Shown: positions 24,790-33,901 of the stretch, piece by piece | How positions within the stretch are numbered: the first letter of the stretch is position 1 | Layout: every line of letters begins with the position of its first letter | Program-made: the position numbers and the translations under genes | The notes under the pieces: generated by a model | The model's input: only the letters and a program-made list of their open reading frames with translations | Told to the model about the DNA's origin: nothing | The model's database searches: none | From: Duganella levis | GTDB lineage: Bacteria > Pseudomonadota > Gammaproteobacteria > Burkholderiales > Burkholderiaceae_D | NCBI RefSeq assembly: GCF_009857605.1 | Contig: NZ_WWCT01000003.1 | Location: 1 to 64,000 of the forward strand | DNA length: 64,000 nucleotides | Reading direction: 5' to 3'

Positions 24790-27567
24790 TTACTTCGCCG
24801 CAGCAGGAGCCGGAGCAGCAGCAGGTGCCGCCGCCTTGGCCTCGTCGCCCGACATCGCGACCGACAGCTTGGCCGGATCGACCGCCTTGCGGAAGGCCGC
24901 GTTGACCTGCGCCAGCGTGGCCGCATTCAGCTTGGCTTCAAACTCTTTGCTCCAGGCGAAGGTACGGCCCAAGTACAGGTTGCGCGCCCAGCCGCCGGCC
25001 AGCGAGGTATCCTTGGCGCGGTTCTGCTGACGCATTTGCAGCAGGCCCGATTTGGCATTGACCAGCTCCGCCTCGGTGAAGCCATCCTTCAGCACGCGGT
25101 CCAGTTCTTCGCGGATCGCGGCTTCCAGCTTCTTCAGGTTCTGCGGCGCGGCGATGGCGGCGACGGAGAAGCTGCCGGCACGGTCCAGCGAACCCGGACG
25201 CAGGTCGCTGCCACCGCCATAGGACAAGCCGTCCTTCTGGCGAATGCGGTCCATCAGACGCGATTTCAGGCCGCCACCGCCGAACATGTAGTTGGCCAGT
25301 TCCAGCGCCGGATAATCCGCGTCGTTGGAGTTCAGGTCCACGTTCAGGCGCGCGGTGTAGAAGCCGTTTTCCTTGTCCGGCGCATTCAGCATCACATGCA
25401 ACGGCGCCTTCTCCACATTGGTGCTCAGCACCGGCGCATACGACGCCTTGCTGTTCCAGCCGGTGAAGTTGTCGGCGATGGTCTTGCTGACCGCAGCCTT
25501 GTCGAAATCGCCGACGATGGCCAGTTCGCCGTGGCTGGCGCCGTAGTAATCGCGGTGGAAGGCAATCACGTCTTCCAGCTTGATCGCTTTCAGCGCGGCC
25601 AGTTGCTCGTCGATGCTCATCGAGTTGCGCACGTCGCCTTGCGGATAGTGGTTAAAGTGCTGCTCGATGGCTTGGCTGGCCAGCACTTGCGGCTCGCTGC
25701 GCGACGCCTCCAGGCCGACGATCCACTGCTGGCGCAACTGCTCGAATTCCGCCGGCGAGAAGCTCGGCTCTTTCAGCACATGCGCCGCCAGACGCAGCGC
25801 CTCATCCAGGTTAGGACCGGTGGTCTCGAAGCGCTGCGGGCTGCCGGTGATCTTCAGCTTGGAGAAAGCGTCGGCCAACTGTTCGCGGCTGTATTTGCTG
25901 GTGCCGCGCATCAGCATCTGGCTGGTGAAGGCCGATACCACCGAGGTGTTGACCAGGTTTTTCTCGTCGCCCCAGTTCAGCTGCAGTGTGACGGCCACCG
26001 TCTCGCCGCGGTTCTTCTTCGGCAGCAGCGCCACTTTCAAGCCGCCGATGGTTTTGATTTCGGTGCGGGCGTTGATGTTGTCGTTGGTCGGGTCGAAGAC
26101 TTCCGACGTCAGCACATTCTCTTTGGCCTTGAAGCCTTTCATCGCCTCTTCCACGCCCGGTGCGGCCGGGATCTCGGCGCGCTGCGGATTGTCTTCCGGG
26201 ATGAACTCCCCCACCACGCGGTTATCGCGCTTCAGGTAGCGGGCGGCGACATCGGCCACTTCCTTGGAGGTGATGCTCGGCAGCTTGTCGCGGCCCTGGA
26301 ACAGCAGACGCCAGTCGCCCAGCGAAATTTCTTCCGACAGCGTCACGCCCACGCGCTGCGGATTGTTCAACGACTTCTCGATGCTGTTGGCGAAGTTGCG
26401 GCGGGTACGTTCCATTTCCTCTTCGGTCGGCGGCGTCTTGGCGAAACTCTCCACCGCCTCGATCAGCGCATCGCGCACCGGTTCCAGCGGCTGGCCGGCC
26501 TTGACCACCGCACCGATGATTTGCAGGCCAGGCGCATAGCCAGTCTCGCCGAAGCTGAACACCTGCGCCGCTTTGCCGCTTTCCACCAGCTGCTTGTGCA
26601 GGCGACCGGTCGGCGTATCGCCGAGGATCTCGGACATGAAGCTCAGCGCATCGCTATCCTGCTGCAGCGCGCTCGGAATCTTGTAGCCCAGCGCGACGAT
26701 CTGCACGTCGCCCTTGCGGCGCACGATGAAGCTGCGCTCACCATCCTGGGTTGGCTCGACGGTCCAGAAAGGCGGCAGCGCGCGTTTCGGTTTTGGGATG
26801 GCGCCGAACGATTTGGTAATCCATTGCAGCGTTTGCGCCGGATCGAATTTGCCGGCCACCAGCAGCACCGCGTTATCCGGCTGGTAGTAGGTGTGATAGA
26901 AGCCTTGCAGGTTCTCGATCTTGACGTTCTCGATGTCGCTGCGGTTGCCGATGGTGGAACGGCCGTAGCTATGCCAGTCGTAGGCCACGCTCTGCATGCG
27001 CTTCAGCAGCACCGCGAACGGGCTGTTCTCGCCGCTCTCGTATTCGTTGCGGACCACGGTCATTTCCGAATCCAGATCCTTGCGCGCGATGTAGGAATGG
27101 ACCATGCGGTCGGCTTCCATATCCAGCGCCCATTTCAGGTTCTCAGGACTGGCCTGGAACACTTCGTAATAGTTGGTGCGGTCGTTGGCGGTGGTGCCGT
27201 TGAATTCCATGCCGCGCGCGGCGAATTCCTGCGGGATGTTCTTGTTCTTCGGCGAGCCTTTGAACATCAGGTGTTCCAGCAAGTGCGCCATGCCGGTTTC
27301 ACCATAGTTCTCGTGGCGCGAGCCGACCAGATAGGTGACGTTGACGGTGACGGTGGGCTTGGAAGCATCCGGGAACAACAGCACCTTCAGGCCATTCGGC
27401 AACCGGTACTCGGTAATGCCTTCGACTGACGGTCCCTTGACCACGCCGGCCGGCAATGGGGCGGCGGCAGGAGCAGCGGCGGCCCAGGCGGTTCCGGTGG
27501 CAACGAAGGACATTCCGCACAGCAGAAGGCTGGCGGCGGCGACGTGTTTCAGACGGCTGTTGTTCAT
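24790..27567 (-). CDS. M16-family zinc metallopeptidase (exported, two-unit)
   Basis: 925 residues with a signal sequence (LLLCGMSFVATGTAWA). The inverted zinc motif HLLEH is at residues 94-98 (GMAHLLEHLMFKGS), and the third ligand is expected in EMTVVRNEYE. The second half is an inactive M16 repeat (VNTSVVSAFTSQMLMRGTSKYS), so the protein is a fused clam-shell like pitrilysin. The C-terminus is Ala/Pro-rich. It probably degrades peptides in the periplasm. It is convergent with the mannanase gene, only 3 bases apart. Confidence 0.92.
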   Translation of the reverse strand: MNNSRLKHVAAASLLLCGMSFVATGTAWAAAAPAAAPLPAGVVKGPSVEGITEYRLPNGLKVLLFPDASKPTVTVNVTYLVGSRHENYGETGMAHLLEHLMFKGSPKNKNIPQEFAARGMEFNGTTANDRTNYYEVFQASPENLKWALDMEADRMVHSYIARKDLDSEMTVVRNEYESGENSPFAVLLKRMQSVAYDWHSYGRSTIGNRSDIENVKIENLQGFYHTYYQPDNAVLLVAGKFDPAQTLQWITKSFGAIPKPKRALPPFWTVEPTQDGERSFIVRRKGDVQIVALGYKIPSALQQDSDALSFMSEILGDTPTGRLHKQLVESGKAAQVFSFGETGYAPGLQIIGAVVKAGQPLEPVRDALIEAVESFAKTPPTEEEMERTRRNFANSIEKSLNNPQRVGVTLSEEISLGDWRLLFQGRDKLPSITSKEVADVAARYLKRDNRVVGEFIPEDNPQRAEIPAAPGVEEAMKGFKAKENVLTSEVFDPTNDNINARTEIKTIGGLKVALLPKKNRGETVAVTLQLNWGDEKNLVNTSVVSAFTSQMLMRGTSKYSREQLADAFSKLKITGSPQRFETTGPNLDEALRLAAHVLKEPSFSPAEFEQLRQQWIVGLEASRSEPQVLASQAIEQHFNHYPQGDVRNSMSIDEQLAALKAIKLEDVIAFHRDYYGASHGELAIVGDFDKAAVSKTIADNFTGWNSKASYAPVLSTNVEKAPLHVMLNAPDKENGFYTARLNVDLNSNDADYPALELANYMFGGGGLKSRLMDRIRQKDGLSYGGGSDLRPGSLDRAGSFSVAAIAAPQNLKKLEAAIREELDRVLKDGFTEAELVNAKSGLLQMRQQNRAKDTSLAGGWARNLYLGRTFAWSKEFEAKLNAATLAQVNAAFRKAVDPAKLSVAMSGDEAKAAAPAAAPAPAAAK

Positions 27568-27655
27568 AGTCTCTCAGAGAAAAAACATAGGAACGAGCAG
27601 CATACGCCGCTGCCGTCGGCGTGGGTAGTACCTTAAGGAAAAATTAACTCTGCGT

Positions 27656-27985
27656 TTATTTTTTCTCAGGAACCAGGCAGGCATCGACCACTTGCAGGTC
27701 GTTATCCTTGGCGAATGAGAGGACGAAGTGATAGGCCAGCGGCTCCAGGTCGCGCAGCTTGCCGTTGACCACGACAGACTTGACGCCGTTGACCACGGTC
27801 GGGGTCACATATGGGGAAAACTGCAGGTGGGAATCGCGGCCGCCGCCGGTGCCTTCCGGCTTGAAACAGGCCATCACGCCGCACAGGCGCTCAGCCCAGT
27901 CGCTGGGACGGAACTGGCGGCCATTACTGGTCTGGCCAACGATGAAGAACGAATCTTGCTGTTCTGCCGGTTTTTGAACTGACAT
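27656..27985 (-). CDS. DUF3579 protein
   Basis: 109 residues, FFIVGQTSNGRQFRPSDWAERLCGVM and FSPYVTPTVVNGVKSVVVNGKL being the core of the DUF3579 family, found mainly in betaproteobacteria. Function unknown; the family is small, soluble and single-domain. It is monocistronic, with a TATAAT -10 box on the minus strand at 28026-28031. Confidence 0.8.
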   Translation of the reverse strand: MSVQKPAEQQDSFFIVGQTSNGRQFRPSDWAERLCGVMACFKPEGTGGGRDSHLQFSPYVTPTVVNGVKSVVVNGKLRDLEPLAYHFVLSFAKDNDLQVVDACLVPEKK

Positions 27986-28018
27986 AGGCGCGGCTGCTTC
28001 TGCGTAGAGAGGAAGGGA

Positions 28019-28072
28019 CTTACGTATTATATCTTATAGAAGACCTAAATAAGTAAGACCTTGATACGTAAG
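28019..28072 (-). promoter_or_regulatory. promoter of the DUF3579 gene flanked by inverted repeats
   Basis: A TATAAT on the minus strand at 28026-28031 is a strong -10 box. Perfect 9-bp arms CTTACGTAT (28019-28027) and ATACGTAAG (28064-28072) flank the core promoter, 45 bp centre to centre. A second inverted repeat TGGTGCAG/CTGCACCA lies at 28098-28126 and may be an end hairpin of the upstream gene. The arms suggest a paired operator, but no protein can be assigned. Confidence 0.45.
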
Positions 28073-28149
28073 GACTTTTTCCTGATACTTCCTACTTTGG
28101 TGCAGAAATGGTTAATTCCTGCACCAGAGCAATACCGCTATTGTACCCG

Positions 28150-29115
28150 TTAAGGCGATGCTCCGAGCCACCATGCGCTCGACAACAGCAATAACAGCAT
28201 CATCCACAACAACAGTGCGCGCCACACCAGGCCGACGGTGCTTTGCAGCGAGCGGATATTCGGCTCGTCGCCCGGCATCACGTCCGGTTCGATCTCGATA
28301 TCGACCGTGGTGGCGTCCACCATTTGCGCCTTGACGGCGTTTTCCGCCGGCGTGCCGAGGCGCACGCCCATGGCGCCGCCACCGGCCGACAGGATGATGC
28401 CGATCGCCTCGTTGGACCAGCGATGGGCGAAATTGCGCCAGGCGTAAATGGCATCCTCGAAGTTACCGACCACGGCGAAGGCGACGGCGGTCAGGCGCAC
28501 CGGAATCCAGTCGATCCAGTAGAACGCGCGCGAGGCGAACTGGCCGAAGGCTTCGTTGCGCATGTGCTCAGGCTCGTTCCAGGCGCGCGCCAGGTGTTCG
28601 GCCACGCGGTACATCACCGCCCCTGCCGGGCCGAGCGGCATCAGGAACCAGAAGAACACGCCGAACACATTGCGGTGCGTGGTCACCAGCGACTTCTCGA
28701 CGGCGATACGGGCGATTTCCGAGACTTCCATGCCGACCGTGTCCAGCTTGGTCCATTCGGCCAGCAAGGCGCGCGCAGCGGCTTCGTCGCCGGCATTCAG
28801 CGCCAGCTGGATCGAGGTGAAATAGTGGCTGTAGTGGCGGAAGCCCAGGGTCAGGTAGACGATCAGCACGTTCCAGGCGAAGGCGGCCAGGAACCAGTCG
28901 TAATGCCGCAGCACCCAGTAGATGGCGGCGGTCGGGATCATCAGGATGGCCATCATCAGGAACCAGCCCATGCGGCCGTGGGTCGAGTGGCCGGCGTTGA
29001 ACCAGGTCTCCATCCGCAACGCCAGGCTCTTGATTTCGGCGTAGATCGGATTGTCTGCGCGCAGCGGTTTCATCTGCTCGATCAGCAGCGCGCATAAAAT
29101 GGAAAGAAATGTCAT
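28150..29115 (-). CDS. CobD/CbiB-family integral membrane protein
   Basis: 321 residues from the ATG at 29115, which has AAAGGA 7 bases upstream. It begins MTFLSILCALLIEQMKPLR and has several hydrophobic helices (MMAILMIPTAAIYWVL, AFAWNVLIVYLTLGF, C-terminal LLLWMMLLLLLSSAWW). The pattern GFRHYSHYFTSIQLALNAGDEAAARALL and FWFLMPLGPAGAVMYRVAEHL matches the CobD/CbiB-like relatives found in bacteria without a neighbouring cobalamin cluster. No other B12 gene is nearby, so a true cobyrinate amide synthase role is doubtful. Confidence 0.78.
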   Translation of the reverse strand: MTFLSILCALLIEQMKPLRADNPIYAEIKSLALRMETWFNAGHSTHGRMGWFLMMAILMIPTAAIYWVLRHYDWFLAAFAWNVLIVYLTLGFRHYSHYFTSIQLALNAGDEAAARALLAEWTKLDTVGMEVSEIARIAVEKSLVTTHRNVFGVFFWFLMPLGPAGAVMYRVAEHLARAWNEPEHMRNEAFGQFASRAFYWIDWIPVRLTAVAFAVVGNFEDAIYAWRNFAHRWSNEAIGIILSAGGGAMGVRLGTPAENAVKAQMVDATTVDIEIEPDVMPGDEPNIRSLQSTVGLVWRALLLWMMLLLLLSSAWWLGASP

Positions 29116-29168
29116 TAAACGTCCTTTGCGGGGGCATAGCCTCAATGCCCGTTACGATAGCCTAGTTC

Positions 29169-29840
29169 TTACTCCGCGCGCAAGAAATGGAACAGATTGC
29201 GGAGCATGCCGGCGGTCGCGCCCCAGATGTAATACCCTTCATACGGCATCGCATAAAAGCTGCGGCGGCCATTCGGCAGCTCGGCCGACAGGCGCTGGTG
29301 GTTGGCGCCGTCCATCAGGAAGGCCAGCGGCACCTCAAAGATGGCGGCCACTTCGGACGGGTCGGCCACCACCTCGAACGGCGGCTGCACCAGCGCCACC
29401 ACCGGCGTCACGCAGTAACCGGTGCCGGTCAGGTAATTGGGCAGCGTACCAAGAATCTCGACATGGCGGCGCGCCAGGCCGATCTCTTCTTCCGACTCGC
29501 GCAGCGCGGTGTCGACGGCGTCGCTATCAAAATCTTCGGCGCGGCCGCCGGGAAAGCTGACCTGGCCCGGATGATCGGTCAGGTCGGCGTTGCGCTGGGT
29601 CAGCAGCACCGTCAGGCCATGCGCGCGCTGCACCAGCGGAATCAGCACCGAAGCCGGCGTCGGCGCGCGGTCGGCGCGGCCCGGCAGCACGCGTTCGCTG
29701 CCTTCCGGCGTCCACACTGCGGGCGGTGCGGCAAAGCGGCTGCGCAGCCAGGCGGGCGCCAGGCGCTCCGGCAAAATGGCGGGTTCGCCGGCGATGCCGT
29801 CTATCGGCAGTTGCTGGGGATCGAAAGGTGGCTGGGCCAT
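29169..29840 (-). CDS. CoA-type Nudix hydrolase
   Basis: 223 residues from the ATG at 29840 with AAGGAG upstream. The Nudix box is GGRAEDFDSDAVDTALRESE then EEIGL, preceded by LLTQRNADLTDHPGQVSFPG, the extra signature of the CoA pyrophosphatase (NudL/YeaB) subfamily. It hydrolyses CoA or acyl-CoA to 3',5'-ADP and (acyl)phosphopantetheine. It follows rplS on the same strand beyond a terminator hairpin. Confidence 0.88.
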   Translation of the reverse strand: MAQPPFDPQQLPIDGIAGEPAILPERLAPAWLRSRFAAPPAVWTPEGSERVLPGRADRAPTPASVLIPLVQRAHGLTVLLTQRNADLTDHPGQVSFPGGRAEDFDSDAVDTALRESEEEIGLARRHVEILGTLPNYLTGTGYCVTPVVALVQPPFEVVADPSEVAAIFEVPLAFLMDGANHQRLSAELPNGRRSFYAMPYEGYYIWGATAGMLRNLFHFLRAE

Positions 29841-29858
29841 GCGGGACTCCTTAGAAGC

Positions 29859-29882
29859 AAAAAGGCGCCAGTGGCGCCTTTT
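29859..29882 (-). terminator. terminator after the ribosomal operon
   Basis: On the minus strand AAAAGGCGCC-AC-TGGCGCCTTTTT forms a stem of ten or more pairs ending in a T run. A second GC hairpin (GGGCGCCTGCGGGCGCCC) sits just before it at about 29886-29903. It separates rplS from the Nudix gene; being A/T flanked on both sides it may work in either direction. Confidence 0.75.
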
Positions 29883-29922
29883 ATCGGGCGCCTGCGGGCG
29901 CCCTTTCCAAACACAACCGATA

Positions 29923-30306
29923 TTACACGGCTGCTTTCGCCGCTGGGCGACGGTTTGGCAATTTTTCTTTGATACGTGCCGATTTACCGGAACGATCACG
30001 CAGGTAGTACAGCTTAGCGCGACGTACGTCACCGCGGCGTTTCACTTCGATCGAAGCGATCAGCGGGGAGTACAGTTGGAAGGTACGCTCAACGCCTTCG
30101 CCGGACGAGATTTTACGAACGATGAAGTTCGAGTTCAGGCCACGGTTACGACGGGAGATGACCACGCCTTCGTAAGCCTGGGCGCGCTTGCGGGTGCCTT
30201 CGACTACGTTAACGTTAACGATCACGGTATCGCCAGGAGCAAAATCAGGAATGCTTTTGCCCAGACGAGCGATTTCTTCTTGCTCGAGTTGTTGAATCAG
30301 GTTCAT
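29923..30306 (-). CDS. rplS: 50S ribosomal protein L19
   Basis: 127 residues from the ATG at 30306 ([15 protein letters not shown]). The family motif [20 protein letters not shown] and [25 protein letters not shown] are unmistakable. It is the last gene of rpsP-rimM-trmD-rplS. The C-terminus has a short Ala/Lys extension. Confidence 0.97.
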   Translation of the reverse strand: MNLIQQLEQEEIARLGKSIPDFAPGDTVIVNVNVVEGTRKRAQAYEGVVISRRNRGLNSNFIVRKISSGEGVERTFQLYSPLIASIEVKRRGDVRRAKLYYLRDRSGKSARIKEKLPNRRPAAKAAV

Positions 30307-30393
30307 TTTTAATGACTCCATAAACCATCGTGCTGGCGCGCTATGCGTGTTGCCACGCTTGCCCAGTAGAGGATGGGGTTATAACAAGCAGGC

Positions 30394-31140
30394 TCAGAGG
30401 CCTGCCAAAAATTGCTCGTCGCGCTTGGTGAGCAGTCCTGCCTCACGCGCTTTGATAAGCAAATCCGGTCGCTTGCGCGCGGTCGCTTCCAGCATGCGCT
30501 GGCGGCGCCATTTTTCTATCTCGGCGTGGTTGCCGCCCATCAGTACCGGCGGCACGCCCACACCTTCATACGTTTCCGGCCGCGTGTAGTGCGGCGAATC
30601 CAGCAAGCCGTTGACGAAGCTGTCTTCGATGGCAGAGGCGTCGGTGTTCAACACGCCGGGAATCTGGCGGATCACCGCATCCATCAAGGCCATCGCCGGC
30701 AACTCGCCGCCGGACAGCACGAAATCGCCGAGGCTGATTTCTTCATCGACCACCCGGTCCAGCAAACGCTGGTCCACTGCTTCGTAACGGCCGCACAGGA
30801 TCACCAGACCGGGTTCCTGCTTGAGCTGCATCACGCGTTCGTGCGTCAACTGCTTGCCCTGGGGTGACATGAACAAGACGCGGGGCGCGGGCAGACCGGC
30901 ATCGGTCTGGCGTTGCTTCGCCGCGTTGAGCGTCGCTTCCAGGGGTTTGGCCAGCATCACCATGCCGGGGCCGCCGCCATAGGGGCGGTCATCCACGGTA
31001 CGGTGATTGTCGGTGGTGAAATCACGCGGATTCCACAGCGACAGGCCACATTTATTCTGTTCAAACGCGCGCCGGGTCACACCCGACTGCGTAATTGCGG
31101 CAAACATTTCCGGGAACAGGGTTACGACATCAAATTGCAT
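30394..31140 (-). CDS. trmD: tRNA (guanine-N1)-methyltransferase
   Basis: 248 residues starting [13 protein letters not shown], with the trefoil-knot SPOUT motifs [25 protein letters not shown] and [20 protein letters not shown]. It methylates G37 next to the anticodon using S-adenosylmethionine. Third gene in the rpsP operon. Confidence 0.97.
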   Translation of the reverse strand: MQFDVVTLFPEMFAAITQSGVTRRAFEQNKCGLSLWNPRDFTTDNHRTVDDRPYGGGPGMVMLAKPLEATLNAAKQRQTDAGLPAPRVLFMSPQGKQLTHERVMQLKQEPGLVILCGRYEAVDQRLLDRVVDEEISLGDFVLSGGELPAMALMDAVIRQIPGVLNTDASAIEDSFVNGLLDSPHYTRPETYEGVGVPPVLMGGNHAEIEKWRRQRMLEATARKRPDLLIKAREAGLLTKRDEQFLAGL

Positions 31141-31169
31141 GGCGAACCGCCCTCAATGTTTTGCTTGGC

Positions 31170-31733
31170 TTAGTAATCAAGGCCCCAGTCGACAATGATC
31201 TTCCTGGCTTCCTTGTCCACCTTGTTGATGAACGCGTCGACAAATGGGATCAGGCGCTCTTGCGCCGCAACTTCTTCTGGCTTGGCGTCTGCGGATGCGG
31301 CTGGCGTAATGCGCAAGATCGACTGCGGACCATTGCTCATCATGTCAGTCACCGTACCGAGGTGCTCACCTTGCAGATTCTCTACTTCCAGACCGATCAG
31401 ATCAGTCCAGTAAAACTCATCGTCGGACAAGACCGGGAAGCGGCTTTGCGGAATGAAGACAGCGGCGCCTTTCAGCGCTTCCGCCACGTTCCGGTCAGTC
31501 ACACCGACCAGCCGCGCCACGACGTCGCCGCCATGCAGTTTGACCTGCAAGACTTCCACATCGTACAGCGCCGGCTTATCCAACCACCAGGTTTTGACCT
31601 TGAGGAGTGCATCCGCATCTTCCGAGAAAGGACGAATCCTTACCCAGCCTGCAACGCCGTAAGCACCGAAGACAAAGCCTACCTGTGCCAGATCGTCGGG
31701 GATTTGCACCCCGGATGCATTCTTATCGGTCAA
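31170..31733 (-). CDS. rimM: 16S rRNA processing protein RimM
   Basis: 187 residues; VGFVFGAYGVAGWVRIRPFSE opens the RimM domain and FYWTDLIGLEVENLQGEHLG the PRC-barrel half, ending LIPFVDAFINKVDKEARKIIVDW. It helps mature the 30S head domain. Sits between rpsP (18 bases) and trmD. Confidence 0.95.
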   Translation of the reverse strand: MTDKNASGVQIPDDLAQVGFVFGAYGVAGWVRIRPFSEDADALLKVKTWWLDKPALYDVEVLQVKLHGGDVVARLVGVTDRNVAEALKGAAVFIPQSRFPVLSDDEFYWTDLIGLEVENLQGEHLGTVTDMMSNGPQSILRITPAASADAKPEEVAAQERLIPFVDAFINKVDKEARKIIVDWGLDY

Positions 31734-31751
31734 ACCGGTAACCAGACTTGC

Positions 31752-32000
31752 TTAGGCTGCTTTTTTGTTCTGAGCAACCAGGCGAGCGACGGTTGGCGAC
31801 AGTTGTGCGCCAACAGCTTGCCAGTGAGCCAGACGGTCTTCGGTGATGCGCAGGGCTACTTCTTGACCCGAAGCCATTGGGTTGTAGAAACCAATGCGCT
31901 CGATGAAACGGCCATCGCGACGATTACGCGAATCGGTTGCAACGATGTTGAAGAAAGGACGCTTTTTTGCGCCACCACGAGCTAAACGAATAACGACCAT
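31752..32000 (-). CDS. rpsP: 30S ribosomal protein S16
   Basis: 82 residues, [20 protein letters not shown] being the conserved start and RIGFYNPMA the usual central motif. First gene of the operon. SD GGAAAT lies upstream of the ATG. Confidence 0.97.
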   Translation of the reverse strand: MVVIRLARGGAKKRPFFNIVATDSRNRRDGRFIERIGFYNPMASGQEVALRITEDRLAHWQAVGAQLSPTVARLVAQNKKAA

Positions 32001-32042
32001 AATATTTCCAAAAAATTTGTGCTAGGACGGAAAAAGCCGCAA

Positions 32043-32072
32043 ATTATAGCAAGCTTTGCCGCGAGGCAGCAA
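32043..32072 (-). promoter_or_regulatory. promoter of the rpsP-rimM-trmD-rplS operon
   Basis: Minus strand TTGCTG (32067-32072), an 18-bp spacer and a perfect TATAAT (32043-32048). Transcription would start near 32036, giving a leader of about 35 bases before rpsP. Confidence 0.7.
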
Positions 32073-32221
32073 GCGTTAATGAAATAATTGGGCATGTTGG
32101 GGTAATCAAAGATTATCCCTTGTTCCGGCACTCGGGGCAATAGGCTTACCCGTAAAAAAGGCGTGCCGGGGGGCGTATTATGCCTGATACTGCTGAATTC
32201 CCGGCTATCGGATCGACAATC

Positions 32222-32650
32222 ATGACCGTTTTGCACCAGCCCCGTCACAAAAACAAGACACTTGCCGCTTTGCTGGCCTTCCTGCTGGGCGGCCTCGGCG
32301 CACAGCGCTTGTACTTGCGCGGCTGGCGCGATCCTTGGTTGTGGACGCATCTGGCTTGCCTGCCGGCGGCCTGGCTGGTGGCGCAGATCGTGCCGCAGGC
32401 GGACGGTTTCTACAAGCTGCTGCCGATCATCGTCTCCGGCCTGGTTGGTTTCCTGGAAGCGCTGATAATGGGCGTAACGCCCGACGACAAATGGGACGCG
32501 CGCCATAACGCCAGCTCCGGCCGGCAGTCGGACACGCACTGGCCGGTGGCTGTGGTGCTGGTGGCCAGCATGATGATCGGCGCCGGCGGCCTGATCGCCA
32601 CCCTCTCCCGCCTGTTCGACCTGATCTACACCGGCGGCGCTTATGGCTAA
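32222..32650 (+). CDS. small membrane protein, TM2-like
   Basis: 142 residues from the ATG at 32222; an in-frame ATG at 32180 would add 14 residues, and neither start has a strong ribosome-binding site. The sequence KNKTLAALLAFLLGGLGAQRLYLRGW resembles the TM2 domain, which has two close helices joined by a short turn. Further helices are PIIVSGLVGFLEALIMGV and VAVVLVASMMIGAGGLIATL, so four in all. Function unknown. Divergent from rpsP. Confidence 0.7.
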   Translation: MTVLHQPRHKNKTLAALLAFLLGGLGAQRLYLRGWRDPWLWTHLACLPAAWLVAQIVPQADGFYKLLPIIVSGLVGFLEALIMGVTPDDKWDARHNASSGRQSDTHWPVAVVLVASMMIGAGGLIATLSRLFDLIYTGGAYG

Positions 32651-32677
32651 TATCGATTTGATACGCGGAGTTCAATC

Positions 32678-33622
32678 ATGAAATTTCTGGTGGTCGGCGC
32701 TGGAGCGCTGGGTGGGTATTTTGGCGGGCGTTTGCTGGCGGCGGGCCAGGATGTGACGTTTCTGGTGCGCGCTGGGCGAGCGGCGCAGCTCACGCAGCAT
32801 GGATTGCGCATCAGCAGCCCCAAGGGTGACCTGACGCTACCGGCGCCGCCGCATCTGCTGTCGGAGCAACTGACGCAGCACTATGACGTGATCATCGTCG
32901 GCTGCAAGGCCTACGATCTGGACGCCACCATGGAATCCTTCGCCGCCGCAGTCGGCCCGGACACCGCCATCCTGCCCGTGCTCAACGGCATGGCACACCT
33001 GGAACGACTGGCCGCGCGCTTCGGCAAGGAGCGCGTGCTGGGCGGCCTGTGCCTGATTTCCGCCACGCTCAACGAGCAAGGCGACGTCCAGCATCTGAAC
33101 GACACGCACGCGCTGGTATTCGGTGAACTCGACGCCACCACCTCGGCGCGCGTGGCCGCCATTGAAAACGCCATGGCCGGCGCCAATTTCGACGCCCGCG
33201 CCAGCAGCGAAATCCGCCAGGAGATGTGGGAGAAGTGGATCTTCATCACCTCGCTGGCCGGCGCCACCTGCCTGCTGCGCGGCAGCGTCGGCGACATCGT
33301 TGCCGCCGGCCAGACCGACGTCACGCTGGCCTTGCTGGAAGAATGCAACGCCATTGCCACCAGCCACGGCTTCCCGCCACGCCAGCATCCAAGCGAACGC
33401 GCCCACGGCATGCTGACGGCGGCCGGATCGCCGATCACCGCATCCATGCTGAAAGATTTGCAACGCGGCGGCGCGATCGAGGCCGACCACATCGTCGGCG
33501 ACATGCTGGCGCGCGGACAGCATCACGCCGCACCGACGCTGAAAATCGCCTATGCTAATTTAAAGACCTACGAAGCGCGCCGTGAGCGCGAACGCTCGCT
33601 GCGCTCAATGAAGGCTGAGTGA
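32678..33622 (+). CDS. panE: 2-dehydropantoate 2-reductase (ketopantoate reductase family)
   Basis: 314 residues. N-terminal NADPH-binding KFLVVGAGALGGYFGGRLLAAG, VGCKAYDLD, ILPVLNGMAHLE, and the catalytic-domain segment EMWEKWIFITSLAGATCLLRG (with the Lys used in catalysis) are the ApbA/PanE signature. It would reduce ketopantoate to pantoate for CoA synthesis. Several paralogs of this family act on other ketoacids, so the assignment to pantothenate is likely but not certain. Confidence 0.8.
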   Translation: MKFLVVGAGALGGYFGGRLLAAGQDVTFLVRAGRAAQLTQHGLRISSPKGDLTLPAPPHLLSEQLTQHYDVIIVGCKAYDLDATMESFAAAVGPDTAILPVLNGMAHLERLAARFGKERVLGGLCLISATLNEQGDVQHLNDTHALVFGELDATTSARVAAIENAMAGANFDARASSEIRQEMWEKWIFITSLAGATCLLRGSVGDIVAAGQTDVTLALLEECNAIATSHGFPPRQHPSERAHGMLTAAGSPITASMLKDLQRGGAIEADHIVGDMLARGQHHAAPTLKIAYANLKTYEARRERERSLRSMKAE

Positions 33623-33823
33623 CACCATCGGACTCAACGCCGCAGTCAAACGCGCCGAAGGACGCGCGCCGGCCGCCACCGCCCAGGCCAGCACCCACTG
33701 GCCAGCGCGGATTTCATCGGCTATGGTACTGGCTTGTAGCAAGCGCTGCGCGGCCTGACTCATACGATCGATGGCATACGCTTCGCGGTCGACGCGTGCA
33801 GGATGGATGGTGATTCGTTTCAT
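33605..33823 (-). CDS. small protein of unknown function (72 aa)
   Basis: 72 residues starting MKRITIHPARVDREAYAIDR, with GAGG 6 bases before the ATG at 33823. Its 3' end overlaps the end of the convergent panE gene by 18 bases. It is soluble, Ala/Arg-rich, with no family I recognise. The good ribosome-binding site is the main support. Confidence 0.5.
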   Translation of the reverse strand: MKRITIHPARVDREAYAIDRMSQAAQRLLQASTIADEIRAGQWVLAWAVAAGARPSARLTAALSPMVSLSLH

Positions 33824-33901
33824 GCTGACCTCACTAAGAATACAGCTTGTACGCACGCAATACCGTATCAGATTCAATCAGCACCAAAAAAGGAGAACAA
33901 C

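Noticed and set aside
28150..29115. CobD/CbiB-like gene as evidence of cobalamin synthesis
   Set aside because: No other B12 gene is in the window, and stand-alone relatives are common in proteobacteria.
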